The notes beneath the pieces are model-generated. The model saw nothing but the letters and a program-made list of their open reading frames with translations, was not told where the DNA came from and ran no database searches. From assembly GCA_014905825.1 (NCBI GenBank), contig JACGCN010000026.1, positions 124,001 to 188,000 of the forward strand: a stretch of DNA of 64,000 bases. Reading direction: 5' to 3'. Source of the DNA: Lyophyllum atratum. Lineage: Eukaryota; Basidiomycota; Agaricomycetes; Agaricales; Lyophyllaceae. This document shows, piece by piece, positions 23,808 to 36,100 of this stretch. Positions within the stretch are counted from its first letter, which is position 1, and each line of letters begins with the position of its first letter. The position numbers and the translations under genes are program-made.

Positions 23808-24790
23808 TTGTATGTTTTTCACTATCTCATAATCCGAAGCCATCATTCTAATCGCAACAGTTTTTGACAGTTGTCAAGGTATCATAGATCTCTCTCCATC
23901 CCATTTCATCCCCAACTTCACCATACCGTCACATCCGATTCGATTCATCGACCGGATGCCATCTACGACACTCGAAATTTTCGACTCCGTGAAGAACTAT
24001 AACATCCTCGTCGACGCCCTTCAGTGCGAGCATCTTGGGAAGCGCCTCGCGGTACTACGGTGCTAGGCGTTGCCATCGCTGCGCGATGTAGCGGCACACA
24101 TCATCGTATGAACTTCTGATCCTCCAACGACCACATGGAGAGGACTCCTTTCCGTCAATGTATGAGCTCCCTGGTGGCGGCTCTGCCACCTACGAATAAG
24201 ACAAGATGTTGAGCGATCTTTGATGCTGGCTTCCCTACGTAGTATGTACGTATAATCTAATCTTTAACTTATCACATTTCCCTGGCCACATGACATTGAA
24301 CCGCCACTTGGTGGCATCGCCATGTGGCACTTCGACCGACCTACCACCGATGTTCTTCTCTGGCTTGATTTAGTCTGACCCAAGGGCTACCATTTCTTCG
24401 ACGGTAGCGCTTCAATCTATCCATCGACATCGTTTCGTTGAAGCCATGGAGACTCGTACGTTTTTTTACAAGTATCACACATACTTGAGGATGCTGATAC
24501 TACGGGCTAACAACTAGCACTCGTCGCACCGCATGGCGCTAGGAATGCATGGAGTGGTGCTTCGAAATAATCCCAGGCTTTACTTGACTGTGTCCATCGT
24601 GAGCCGTGATAGATGTCCACTTTGACGACGGATTCTCCTTACTCACGCGTTGTCTAGCTGGATCCCAGGACCGTTGAAGACGGACCAAACGCCCTCCTGG
24701 TCTGATCCTGATCAGACAAATTGGCAAGCAAACGAGTTAAATACAGCCAACCAAGAGCCATCCTTCTGGTTCACCTCCAACTTCCCTTCC
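23808..24790. other. Intergenic upstream of the oxidase pair
   Basis: No recognised gene. A short frame near 23957-24065 (TLEIFDSVKNYNILVDALQC) looks protein-like but ends quickly. Confidence 0.3.
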
Positions 24791-26714
24791 ATGCTTGGGA
24801 TTAACAAACTTCTTTTCCTCTTTGTCACGTCATCTTCGTGTTTCGCCGCCGATGTGAGAGGGAGCCTAGAGTCATTGGGTATTATTGCCTCGTTTCCGGG
24901 TGATGCAACGTATGCGTCTGCTAGCAGCTCATGTGAGTCTTGTACTTCATTTTGAAGATTGATACTGTACTGAATATACGCAGTCAACTTGCGCTTCGCC
25001 TTCCAACCTGCCGCAATCACCTACCCAAAAAACATAAAGGAAATCTCGGAGATTGTCGAAGTTGGTGGTGCAGCAAAGTTATCAGTTGTCGCACGAAGCG
25101 GAGGAGTACGTCGTCCGCGGACCAAGATTTCCGAGTCGTGGTGACGAATAATCATTCAATAGCACAGCTACATCGCCAATGGCCTTGGTGGGCGGGACGG
25201 TGCCCTGGTAGTTGACCTGAGCAACTTTGGCAACATCACCATTGATTCGACAAGAGGAACCGCCGTCGTCGAGACAGGTAATCGACTGGGAGACATCGCC
25301 GCCGCTTTGGGAAAAGCAGGGCGCGGATTACCTCATGGTAGTTGTGCGTACGTCGGTATTGGAGGTCATGCAGGTAGCGCTCTCCAACCCTTTTCAGATA
25401 GGACAAGCGGTCCTCAAGTCTTAATCGAATAGCATTCGGTGGCTTTGGATTCGCCTCGCGTATGTGGGGTCTGACCCTCGACACAATCACGGCCCTCAAT
25501 GTGGTCCTGGCTAATGGGACTATCGCGAGAGTGACCAACCAGAACCATCCCGACTTGTTTTGGGTGAGATTCAGTCTGATCACCCATGTATTCTGCTTAT
25601 CCTGGCTATGATAGGCTCTGCGTGGTTCCGCTAGCTCCTTCGGAATTGTCACCGCGATCGAGGTTAAGACTTTCCCCGCACCTCCAACGGGAACAATCTT
25701 CCAATATAGCTGGGACGGTTTGAACAGCACGACCGCGACCCTGATAATTTCGGCCATTCAGCGATTCGTCAAAGAAAGCGACATTCCTCCTCAACTCGGC
25801 GGCGAGATTAACTTATTCCGTGGGGCGGTGATCGGGACTATCTCGATCTCGTTCGCGGGTGGCTGGTATTTACCAATCGAGAAACTCAATGCTACGGTTA
25901 ATCCTTTACTGCGTCGCGTACCAGCGCCATCAAGGACGTCCTTCTTCACGGGAACTTACCTAGAAACCGCAGAGAATCTGGCAGGCGGGTCACTTGATAC
26001 GAAATCCGCACCTGATGGTCATGACACGTTCTATGCGAAATCATTGTTGACACCGGACAGTTCACCAATGTCCGATGCGGCAATTCTAGCCTATACCACG
26101 TATCTCGCAAATCAAGGGTTCTCCGCCGAAGTGGTGCGTTTATAATGATGCACACAGTGTAAATCAAAACCTTATAGACTTCCTAGGGTTGGTTCATTCA
26201 AATGGAGCTGTATGGGGGCAGAAATTCAGCCATCAATGCTGTATCACCAGATGCAACAGCTTTCGCGCACAGGCGATCCACATTCTCCATTCAATTCTAT
26301 TCCTCCGCTCCGAACAACGTCCCACCGTATCCTCAGTCGGGCTTTACGTTCTTAGACGGTAAAGTTTCCAGTTGCGATACTAAGTCGCCAATAATTCAAT
26401 GTTCCAATTTTAGGATTGGTAAACAGTATCACCTCCAATGGTCCCTCGCATTGGCCCTACGGGTGAGTGTGAAATCGATAATGGTTACGTACGATGTTTT
26501 AACATGCTGAGCCATAGTGCATATCCAAATTACATCGACGACAAGCTGACCGACTGTTAGCCAAATTTCTTCCCTACTCAAAGCATCGATATAACTCACA
26601 TCTACAATAGGGAGGATACGGTATTACGGCACTCATTACGCTCGCCTTCGGTCTTTGAAGGCAAAGTACGACCCTTTGGACATCTTTGATTTCCCAACCT
26701 CCATCGACGAATAA
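24791..26714 (+). CDS. Secreted FAD-linked oxidase, AA7/berberine-bridge type, copy 1
   Basis: Secreted flavin oxidase with FAD_binding_4 and C-terminal BBE domains. In fungi such enzymes oxidise oligosaccharides (glucooligosaccharide oxidases, AA7) or specialised metabolites, making hydrogen peroxide; the substrate here is unknown. The N-terminus MLGINKLLFLFVTSSSCFA is a signal peptide. Both covalent FAD ligands are present: His in ARSGGHSYIANGLGG, split by an intron, and Cys in LPHGSCAYVGIGGHAG. The middle has FGFASRMWGLTLD and NHPDLFW-ALRGSASSFGI. The BBE end is YGTHYARLRSLKAKYDP and IFDFPTSIDE, stop 26714. About nine short introns, all with usable GT-AG ends, so the gene looks intact. It is the first of a head-to-tail pair with 27667-29580. 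Confidence 0.9.
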
Positions 26715-27666
26715 TCAATGACCATTACGATCAAGAGTGTGAACTTGTCAGTGCAGAGTCTCGAACTCGATCCCAACTTCCGTCATGACCTGAAAGTGAC
26801 ATTAGCGGACATACACCTTACTCATTCATATGTAAAGTCGCTGTTCCGAAACACGCACCAGACAACGTACTTGGATGTCCTTCATTGCAGCATCCCTCGC
26901 ATACTCTGTATGGTGTAACGGGCGAATAGTGAGGTACACGTTTCTGTGGGTTTCGGATGACTTAGTTGCCCACAAGTTGACGAGACAATCCCTCGACGCG
27001 CTGACCTGATTTGCGTCGTTGAAAACTATGTTGTCGCATGCAGCAGTCCCAGCGTCAGCGTTTGAGCTCAGGCCACTTTCCCTCGTCGGACTTTATCAGA
27101 ATCTTATCTGTGTTGGCGTGTTGTGAATGGCAGCACAGCCACGGCGGCCCGCTGGGCGCTTCGATTCCAAACCAATGTCGAAGCTAATAGCTATGCCTTG
27201 TGCAGGTAAGTTATAACGTAGGCCAGCTGTGTACTCAATCATTGACGGTCTTTCCAGAATCTTCTCTAAGGACGATTAATCCGGTATTCAAGGACGAACA
27301 TTAACGCAGACTCCCTGACGATGACGCAACAAGCTTACCTGGATCTCCTCAACGGCGATTTTTCACCTTTCACCTGCTTCAGCTGATACGGTAAAGGGCT
27401 ATTTGAGGTCCTGGCACTACATTTAGCTTTGGCTGGTAATCATTTTGCGCCCGTCTGGCTTTCATTTTGGACCTCTTAGCTGCATGGCGTTTCAGCTTTC
27501 CCCTTTTCCCTTGCTCTGGTAGAGTTTAAGGGATTACACTGGGCCCGAGCACCTCCTATCCTGACGGCATAATATGACCGTCTTGATTTATATTGCAAGG
27601 TAGGAGGGCGCGATGGTTGATTCACTCCTTTCTGTATTTGCCGACAACCCTTGAAAACCGCAGGCA
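26715..27666. other. Spacer between the tandem oxidase genes
   Basis: Contains the 3' end of copy 1 and the promoter of copy 2. A frame near 27110-27210 reads WRVVNGSTATAARWALRFQ and may be a fragment of an unrelated gene. Nothing is recognised with confidence. Confidence 0.3.
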
Positions 27667-29580
27667 ATGTTGGGCTTTGCGAAATTTCTGCTTTTGGTCG
27701 TTTTCACGCCTGTCGTTCTTACCGCAGACATCAGAGGCAGTCTTAACTCGGCGGGTATCAGCGCCTCGTTTCCTGGAGATCCGTCCTATGCTTCAGCGAG
27801 CACTGCATGTGAGTTTGCTGTGCACCCGATGAAGTTTATTCTCGGTAACGATTATGCTCGCAGTTAACTTGCGCTTTACTCTCAAACCCGCCGCCATCGC
27901 TTACCCTAAGACACCCCAGCAGATATCTGAGATTGTGAAGATTGGTGCTTCTCAAAACTTAGCCGTTGCTGCACGAAGTGGAGGGGTAAGCTACATACTA
28001 TCCTGTATAGTAATGGCTGTCACCGGCTAACCCTGTCCAACCTAAAGCACAGTTACATCGCGAATGGCCTTGGTGGTCACAACGGCGTTTTGGTTGTTGA
28101 CCTACGGAATTTTGGAAAGGTATCCATCAACTCTGCGAAAGGAACCGCAGTTATTGGGACTGGACTTCGACTTGGAGACATCGCAACATCCCTCGCGAAC
28201 GCTGGAAGGGCTCTTCCTCATGGAACGTGTGCGTATGTTGGTATAGGTGGCCATGCAGGTACGTCCCGGCCGCTGTTCTGCACATTTCCAAACAGCCAAC
28301 GAACTCCAAAGCTTATGGTGGCTTCGGCTTCACCTCCCGCATGTGGGGCCTGACCCTCGACACCATCAGAGCGGTCAACTTGGTCCTTCCGAATGGTACC
28401 ATCACCCGAGTCACAAATCAGAACAATCCCGAACTGTTCTGGGTGAGGCGCTTGTTTGAGATCTTACGACAACGCTCATTAATTTCCAGGGGTTACGTGG
28501 GTCCGCCGGTTCTTTCGGGATAGCCACCTCCTATGAGTTCAAGACCTTCCCAGCGCCCCCGTCTTCTACAGTCTTCGAGTACGCATGGAACTTGAACACG
28601 AGCGCTACAGCAAAAGGAATTTCAGCTTTCCAATCATTTGTTCAGACGAACATCCCTCCCCAATTTGGTGCAGAGATCAACTTTGTCAAGGGATCCGGTT
28701 CAGGATTCGTCTCCTTTACGCTTACCGGCGGATGGTACGGACCTCCGCAGGACCTGAAAGCCGTTTTAGCCCCCTTTTTGCGCCAGATGCCCCCCAAGCC
28801 TAGAACAAAGCTTAACGTAGGATCCTATCTGAACAGCGTCACTGCTTTGGCAGGCGGATCCCTAGACACGAAATCAGCACCCGACACGCATGATACATTC
28901 TATGTGAAGTCATTGATGACACCGGCCAGTTCACCAATGTCAAAAGCAGCGATAATGGCATTAAGTCGCTACCTAGCAATTCAGGGGTACGCCTCCAAAA
29001 CAGTATGTTCTTTTTGATGTTCTGTTATACAATTCGGCGCAACGAAGAAATCTTACTAGGAGTGGTTCGTTCAACTCGAACTATACGGCGGCAAGAATTC
29101 GGCGATTAATGCCGTCCCTGCCGACGCCACGTCCTTCATACATAGGAGCTCAACATTCACCTTCCAATTTTATGCATCTTCTCCTGGCAAGGTGCCTCCA
29201 TACCCGCAATATGGATTCACATTCTTGGACGGTACGTTGAAAAATACGGAAGATGCGACTTACCGCACTAATTGTTACATCGATAGGAGCGGTGTACTCG
29301 GTTGTCTCTAACAGCCCCTCAAACTGGAACTACGGGTAACTAGACCCTACTTTCAGACTCGTTGGCAATGCTGATGGTGTCCTGCAGCGCCTATGTAAAC
29401 TACGTCGATGACAAGCTGGCTGATTGTACGTCCGTCCTCGTCGATACTAACACTTGCTGAAATTTCACTTTTCGCATAGGGAAATTCCGTTACTACGGCG
29501 CTCATTATGCTCGACTCTCTGCTCTCAAGAAGAAGTACGATCCTCGTGATTTGTTTAGATTTCCTACGGCAATAGAATAG
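27667..29580 (+). CDS. Secreted FAD-linked oxidase, AA7/berberine-bridge type, copy 2
   Basis: Paralogue of the upstream gene with the same intron positions. The signal peptide is MLGFAKFLLLVVFTPVVLTA, followed by DIRGSLNSAGISASFPGDP. Flavin-linking His is in ARSGG-HSYIANGLGGHNG and Cys in LPHGTCAYVGIGGHAG, so bicovalent FAD is expected. Other shared blocks: FGFTSRMWGLTLDTI, NNPELFW-GLRGSAGSFGI, SLDTKSAPDTHDTFYVKSL, SSTFTFQFYASSPGKVPPYP. The C-terminus is YYGAHYARLSALKKKYDP and LFRFPTAIE, stop 29580. The exon joining DDKLADW to KFRYYG uses GTACGT. The gene looks intact and diverged enough from copy 1 to have its own substrate. A degraded third 3' end lies at 30815-30965. Confidence 0.9.
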
Positions 29581-29879
29581 ATCCAAATTAACGCGAAGGT
29601 GGTTGATGGTACCGAATAGAGTGGTTATAGCCTATCTTTCTCTACCTGTTGAAAAAAGCTGGGCACATTCAACATACCGCCGCACTTGCCAAGTTTTGCC
29701 CAGAACGTGTCACGCGTTGTTGGCTACTGTCGTGCATCCTGGATCAAATGTCATCATTGTCTGAGACTTCTTCCTTGCCCTCTTCTCACCATCTCTTTCC
29801 TCACGAATGCTGGTTCCTCATCGTCCATAATTTTTCTTCAAGACTTTTCGATGATTGAAGCCAAGTTGCAGACTGGCAA

Positions 29880-31740
29880 TGTTTGGAGAATTCCTGGGCG
29901 GCCATTCTTGTATTTCCGTGCGGCGGCATCATGATGGAGACATTTTGGCACACTTAAAGGCGGTGCGTATATATGTCCAATCTCCTCACTATGATGAAAA
30001 AATTGCTTTACCTGTACGAACGCCGTTCTATGGAACGATGCGCCATGTGTTATTGACATAACTCTAGTTTTACTGAACCTTTCAACGTCGAGCATGTCTC
30101 AGTATATCGAGTCCAAGTGCTGACGCAGCATTTCTTCAGCGCTGTCCCCCTAGACGATTTCGTCATTGCGCAGTCAAGCCTGCCGCATCTGGTCCGGAAC
30201 TCCATCGGTGGCCATTCTCGGAGTCTAGTAAACCAGTATGAACCCATGACTAAAGCGTCCGGTGTGTATGCTCCCAGTATGATATCATGACGTGAAAGTT
30301 TCACCCTATTCTATGAACGCCGTTCTACGGAACGTTGAATGTGTTCTTAAAGTTATTATCTGAACTCATGCCAAATTTGTCCTTTGATTTGCGTATAGGC
30401 TTACCATTTCCACAGTTTTGTACGCGACGCTTGCGGTGGTCCCTATCCGCTAAATTCTCCGAAAGCTCTGATAGCCCGTCGACGACCACTTCCTCGGGGT
30501 TCTACGCGCTCCCAAAATTCAACGTGCATGACATATCACCCGCTCAATCCAAAATCATCACTCTACCCGATGCTCTTTCCGACATACTTTCGAAGCGTAC
30601 GGTAAGTGCATTTGCTGAGGTCTCCCAATATGATGAGACATCTTTACTATAACTTACGAACGCTGTTCTATGGAATGTTGCGCAATGCGTTATCATAATC
30701 TTTGAACTCTCCCTGAACTCTCCCAAATATGTCCCTGTAGTTTTTTTTACTGATCATCACGTTAATAGACGCGGTAAAGCTGTCCTCTCCGACATCGACC
30801 GAAGCTCAAACTTTGGGTATGTGGACGCTATCCTTGAACTCTGTGATAAAGCTCAAGTAAAGCTGATGGCGCCCGATGCGGAGCCTATGCAAATCACGTT
30901 GATGACAAGCTTGCCGATCTGCGTTCGGGTTTTCTACGGTAATTGAGTAAACACAAATCGATGCGAAGACGACTGGTGCATGATGGCCTATGGTCTTCAT
31001 ACATATTCCAGCCTTCTTTCGATTTTTCTCCACTTGCTGAGAGTAGCTAGGCATGGTATCGGTCCTCCTGCGGAGTCTGGAACCACGCGTTGTTGGCTGT
31101 TGTTTGGGGTCCTCCGTTCCTAATCAACGCGAAATTTTCGTTCTTCCTTTCCCCTCATTCCAATGACTGCACATCCCCATGACGCATACTGGGAATCTCA
31201 TTGACTGTCATACCTTCACTTCCAGTTTTTGCGCTTTGAAAGCCTATGGTGCGTGTATACGTCCTATCTTCCCAATATGATGCGAAATTTTTCACTTTAT
31301 AAACGAACGCCGTTCTACGGAACGTTGCGCAATGTGTTATTATCATAATCCTAGTTATACTGAACTTTCCAATATCTACTCGGTCTCTATATTTGGGTTT
31401 TCAACCACTGACGTATCATGCCTTCAGGCCTGTAGACTTCCGGCTCTGTCGGGGGGTTAGCGTCCCAGCACTGCATAGCTAAACCTGCAGCATCCGGTCC
31501 AAAATTCCGTGGGCGGCCATTCTCGTACCTGGGTACACCAATATGGACCCGTATTGACGAATACGGTATGTAGATTTGCCTCAATCTCCAATCAATGTGA
31601 TGCGAAATTCTTGACCTTTAAACGAACGCCGTTCCACGGAACGTTGCGCAATGTGTTGTCATCATAATCCTAGTTATACTGAACTTTTCCAATTATGTCC
31701 CTACAACTCGCATATACAAGGACTGACCTATCATCTCCAC
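29880..31740. repeat. Degenerate repeat array, period near 320 bases
   Basis: Five copies of a core GAACGCCGTTCTAYGGAACG lie at 30025-30036, 30322-30333, 30665-30676, 31313-31324 and 31631-31642 (positions of the 12-base centre). Before several cores, at about 140 bases, lies a second shared block (GGTGGCCATTCTCG or GGCGGCCATTCT). After the core, GCGCAATGTGTTATTATCAT recurs. Spacings are about 297, 343, 648 and 318 bases, so one unit seems to be missing around 31.0 kb. On the minus strand each core reads as a peptide like THCATFHRTAFV. Nature unknown. Confidence 0.8.
30815..30965 (+). pseudogene. Scar of a third AA7 oxidase 3' end
   Basis: The segment GCCTATGCAAATCACGTTGA followed by TGACAAGCTTGCCGATCTG matches the AYVNYVDDKLAD exon of the gene at 27667-29580. 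It jumps directly to TTTCTACGGTAATTGAGTAA, equivalent to the final codons and stop of that gene, and then to matching 3' flank (GCGAAG...GGTTGATGG against GCGAAGACGACTGG...). The exon and intron between are deleted, so it is a non-functional remnant of a further tandem copy. Confidence 0.7.
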
Positions 31741-31880
31741 AGTCATGTATGCCTACCGCAGGGGGATTAGCAGGGGTTTTTGACGAAAAGTAACGAGGCC
31801 CAGGTAAGTCACCTCTGTTCACCGTGTTTAGTTGTAAGCTGCTAAATATGTCACATTGCTCAGAACCGCTGTGGTGGCTA

Positions 31881-33137
31881 TCAAGCTAATTTCGCCGAAA
31901 ACTCTGCCAGTTCGTCACCGACCTCTTCCACAAGCTCCTTTTTCACAAGCTTGGCCCTCCACTCTATCACGCGCTTAGTCCAGAACACTCCTTCCACCTT
32001 ATCCCCTTCCCCGCTTGCGTACCAACAGCCTGCTATACCTGCATATATCGCACCCACAGTATCTGCATCGCTCCCTAGGTTCACTGCCATGATAGCGCCC
32101 TCCTCGAAGGTCTCTGTAGCGAGAAAGCAGTATAGTGCCGCCACGAGGCTATGGAGGACATAACCTGTCGAAGGGAGGTCATCGGATGTGGGTATCGTTT
32201 TGGAGAACCCCTTCGCAAGATTTTCCGTCTGCGTTTTCGCTATCAGCCGCAGGATCGGATGATGGGTCCAGTAATATATCTCGTGCTCCTCCTTTGCCGC
32301 AGGTGGAGGTGGGGCGCCTGACGGGAGTGCCAACGCTTCTCGGAGCTTGTCGTTTGTGTAAGGAAACGCTCCGAAGAACTTGACCAAGTCTAACTTGGTA
32401 TAGCCTCCCGCATCCTTTGACACCGATGCTTGCATGATCCGGACGATCGCCGCCGTCCAAACCTCACACGCCTCCTGGCACATCGCATTGGGATGCGTCG
32501 TCCTGCTACTCCGCCTCGCATACTCCTTCGCCATACCCTCATCGCGCCAATATGCCAGACCAATCGGTAGGACGCGCATTAAGCTCCCATTCCCCGCGCA
32601 GTGTTCATCGTTCAGGTCGGCGTCAATATGCTGCAGGGCTTCATCAATACCTTCATCCAGGAGGAGGTGTTGACCGTAGATGTATAGGGCTCGCCGGATC
32701 GTGCTTCCGATGTCGAAGCAACGTCCGATCGCGGATAATTTTCCTTCCCTGTGCCATGCGGTATACGTGTCCAACTGGTTTTTCTCATCGAAACCACCTG
32801 CCTTCGCGCCACGGGTATTTGATTTAGGAGTGAAGGTGGCTAGAGACCGTGCGAGGCACAGTGTCATTGAGGTGTCGTCCGTCCAGACTCCTGGGGGAAG
32901 GGAGAAATTGTTGTTGGGTATCATGGTGGTTACGAGCGGGAATGAGAAGCGGGCATGGAATTCTGGTGGTCCGCCGAGTGCGTCGACCATTGCTGTCGCT
33001 AGGAGCGCGAGACGGATTTTGGTCGATGGTGGTGCTAGCGTTGACTTCTGTGCGTCCAAGTTGACATGCGTAGAGATAGTTGTGGTGCCATTTTTTGAGC
33101 CGAGTAACCTTTGTGATGTGTCTTTCCAAGAAGACAT
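31881..33137 (-). CDS. ADP-ribosylglycohydrolase family protein
   Basis: Enzymes of this family (ARH/DraG type, PF03747) remove ADP-ribose from proteins or nucleic acids using two metal ions. The intronless 418-codon frame starts at 33137 with MSSWKDTSQRLLGSKNG. The catalytic fold motifs are in the usual order: AMVDALGGPPEFHAR (N-terminal glycine-rich helix), PPGVWTDDTSMTLCLARSL (metal-binding Asp pair), CAGNGSLMRVLPIGL, and near the end AVNLGSDADTVGAIYAGIAG, the second Asp cluster. All expected acidic residues are present, so it should be active. The N-terminal 35 residues have no clear targeting signal. Lack of introns is unusual beside its intron-rich neighbours and could mean an old acquisition or retrocopy, but this is only inference. 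Confidence 0.92.
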   Translation of the reverse strand: MSSWKDTSQRLLGSKNGTTTISTHVNLDAQKSTLAPPSTKIRLALLATAMVDALGGPPEFHARFSFPLVTTMIPNNNFSLPPGVWTDDTSMTLCLARSLATFTPKSNTRGAKAGGFDEKNQLDTYTAWHREGKLSAIGRCFDIGSTIRRALYIYGQHLLLDEGIDEALQHIDADLNDEHCAGNGSLMRVLPIGLAYWRDEGMAKEYARRSSRTTHPNAMCQEACEVWTAAIVRIMQASVSKDAGGYTKLDLVKFFGAFPYTNDKLREALALPSGAPPPPAAKEEHEIYYWTHHPILRLIAKTQTENLAKGFSKTIPTSDDLPSTGYVLHSLVAALYCFLATETFEEGAIMAVNLGSDADTVGAIYAGIAGCWYASGEGDKVEGVFWTKRVIEWRAKLVKKELVEEVGDELAEFSAKLA

Positions 33138-36100
33138 TTTGATGACAATCCGTTCTGCTCTCGCTGGATGAGTTTAACGGTGGTGTGCCGTCGACAAGCA
33201 ATGGAGCTGACAAAGCAGACGCTACTGATGGTGAAGCAATAGTCATCATGACGTGCGCCCTCACTAATTCACTGCCAGACCAGCTGTCCTCGACAATATG
33301 AATTCAAGATAGACCTAGTGCGTTTCCACCAAGAACTACACGGGACCAATTCCACGAACAGCAACTGTGTACGCCAAATCGGCGTCACCGAGACAAGCTG
33401 TCACTAACTAACGAATGACATCGTTCAGAACTACAGGAAGTGGCCGACGGGGCCGATTTACGAACTCCACGTAGCCATCGAGGGGAAGCTTCCACAGTCT
33501 TAGATCTGGACTGAAGAGAGCGTTACTAACAGAGGCGCACGGTGGATATATCTGTGTCAAAAGGCGGCCCGGAGGGCCATGACTTCGTTGAGATGACTGA
33601 TCATGCTGAACACCAGTAGCAAGAGCTATCAAATGAAGTCGTAACAAAGGAGGAAGAACTCGAGAAACAGTGTCCGAATCACTCACGGGATCGCAGTTCT
33701 ACTAGGCTTGGGTGGGCGTCGACAAGGCTATATATGTGACGGCATCATCCATGGTCACCGTCAATTAAATCTGACAGAATTTGGAGCCCCAATGTAAGGT
33801 CTTCCCTTGACGTCTTCGTCGATAGATACGCTGCGACAGATTCCCTACAGAAAGGAGAACCTCGGCTATGCTAATCCTGGAACCGACCCCTCGAGGACCA
33901 ATGAATGATATGACCAGGATGGATTTGCATTTAGTGAGCGAAGTCGTGATGTACAATTCGACCCGTACTTCAGGAAGTTAGTGCTACATCCGAACTCCGT
34001 CGTGATAGAATCTCTCTTGGATTATCGGTGGAAGCGAAAATCTTGATGGGGATGGATGATGGCTTCAACGAAGTCCTTCACCGCGGAGGAGGTTGTGACG
34101 AGGAAATCGTTCCCACTGGCAGGACGGCCGTCTAATTTGAGCGCATATTCCCTCGAGGACCGAGATATGTAGTGCTATCTTATTTATCGTGACGTTCCGT
34201 GAGGAGTTGAGCGAGATAAACTGCCCCTGCTTTTGAGCAGGATCTGCTCGTGACGTTTAAGGAGTGATTAGTGGTGTGAAAGCTCCCGAAGCACAAGATG
34301 CCGTGAGACAGGACCTGTCAGGAAGAGCTGGGCGATGATCACGCTGAACAAGCAGGTCCCCGATCTGCGTAGAGTTTACATGACCTCAACGCATGCAACC
34401 TGTGCGCATTGCCCATTTTTCAATATTGGAAGGCTCCCAACTCTTGCAAAAGCCTGCTATCGTGCGTAGTCTCTCGTCTTGAAATGCTCGTGTGTGAGGT
34501 GCTAAGAGCAGCCCGCGGAGAAGCTTGTGATAACTCATAGAAACGAGGGATGAAGTTATAAAACGGAGCAGTCGTTGAGATGTGCGATTGGGAAGGCGAT
34601 GGCAAATAACGGTCATGGAAGTCCGCGCCACACGCGTCCACCTCATGGCAGAAGTTCTTCTCTCGTGGTTCTGTAAAGCTGATAGACAATCACGCTCCGC
34701 CTCAGTTCCTCCGCTGTTCTGAAGTCCGATATCGGCATGCTCACCTTTCTCTGAATTTTCAAGCTAGCCTCTTGTTACCCCTCCTTGGGTCTTCGGCTGT
34801 TCCGGCTCATCTTTCATGGCACAAATTCAAGTCGCCACTGGAATACTTGGATGGCCTTCATCAGGGAAGAAACACCCAGCAACTTGGTCCTTTCCCTCCG
34901 TATGGTTTCTCTGGACCGGAGTTGCTATCGCCGAGCGTGTCATGGAGAAAAACTCGTCACGCGCTTGGTATGAAAATGCAGTTGTTCTTCTCAACTGACA
35001 GCGGCGCTCCGTAAGTATGAATACCTGACGGCTCTATGAAAGTCAACCAAGGTATTTGAAGTACCTCCCATCGTCAACCCACCATGGATGTTGGCATCGT
35101 GACTCGACGCCGCCTCCCCACCTCCCTTATCGGTCGGGCCCCCATCGCGCTCGCTGCACAAGTTTCTTCTCCGTGAGATGGAGGTGGCGTGGCTCATTGG
35201 ACATTGGCTCATTCTCCTTTCATATGGTGGCGTCGTTATCCTGACTTCCTTCCGCATCTCGGAGATAACCTCCTTCAGGGAAACTTGTGCTTGAAGTGCG
35301 GATTCCTAATCTTCTTGAAAGCTCGCTTCGTTGGCATGAAACTGATGTCAGGGACAGGTTTGACCAATCCTTGCGTTATATCCAGTAACCCTGCCACAAA
35401 GGTGCTACGAGTCCGGTAACGTACAGAGTCCTGCGTCTTGTGTCCACGTGGTATATCGCATTTTTCTTTCACTTTGAATGATTCTTTGGTGTCAATCTTG
35501 TTGGCCATTGATTATCGCATACAAAACGTGGAAGGTGAGTCCTTCATCTGGTTCGCCATCGCTGCGAGACATCGCACGTCGTCTGGAATTGGTATGTATT
35601 GGGGTATCATGGACTGGAAATTAAATGGGGGAGGTACAACTTCATCAATTATCTCAGGGTCGAGAGGCCCTTAGGAGGCAAAACGCGTCGCGTTAAAAGG
35701 GTAAAGACGAGTGAGATGTTGTTCAGCTCACCCCTTCGCAAAGAATGATTTTTTCCTTGGCCCTAGCCTACGTGTCGAATCCGTCGCAGACAGGTGGGAC
35801 TAGACATTCAGACCATTGCGCAAAAGTCTAGCCCGTTTATTTTCGGGCAGATTAGTCATAGTCCAGTCAGACGTAGGATACATTCTTATCACCAGCGCTC
35901 CGTGAGACGTGGTTCTGGTTCTTGGGGGCGTGGAAGGCGTAATATGATCATCCGCGTCAAAAGGGGAAAGGGAAACTGAATGCAAGCTCTGGCCAGTTGT
36001 CATCCAATAGAAGAAGACGGGATATGAGAGGCTCCAAGTGCGCCTGACTGTCGTCCTCTAAACGCACGAGGTGTAAACACATTCCACTTTCGCTGTTCTT

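Noticed and set aside
34770..35010. Possible wax-synthase (MBOAT) fragment
   Set aside because: Only one hydrophobic stretch with loose resemblance; no His/Asn catalytic motif and overlapping frames.
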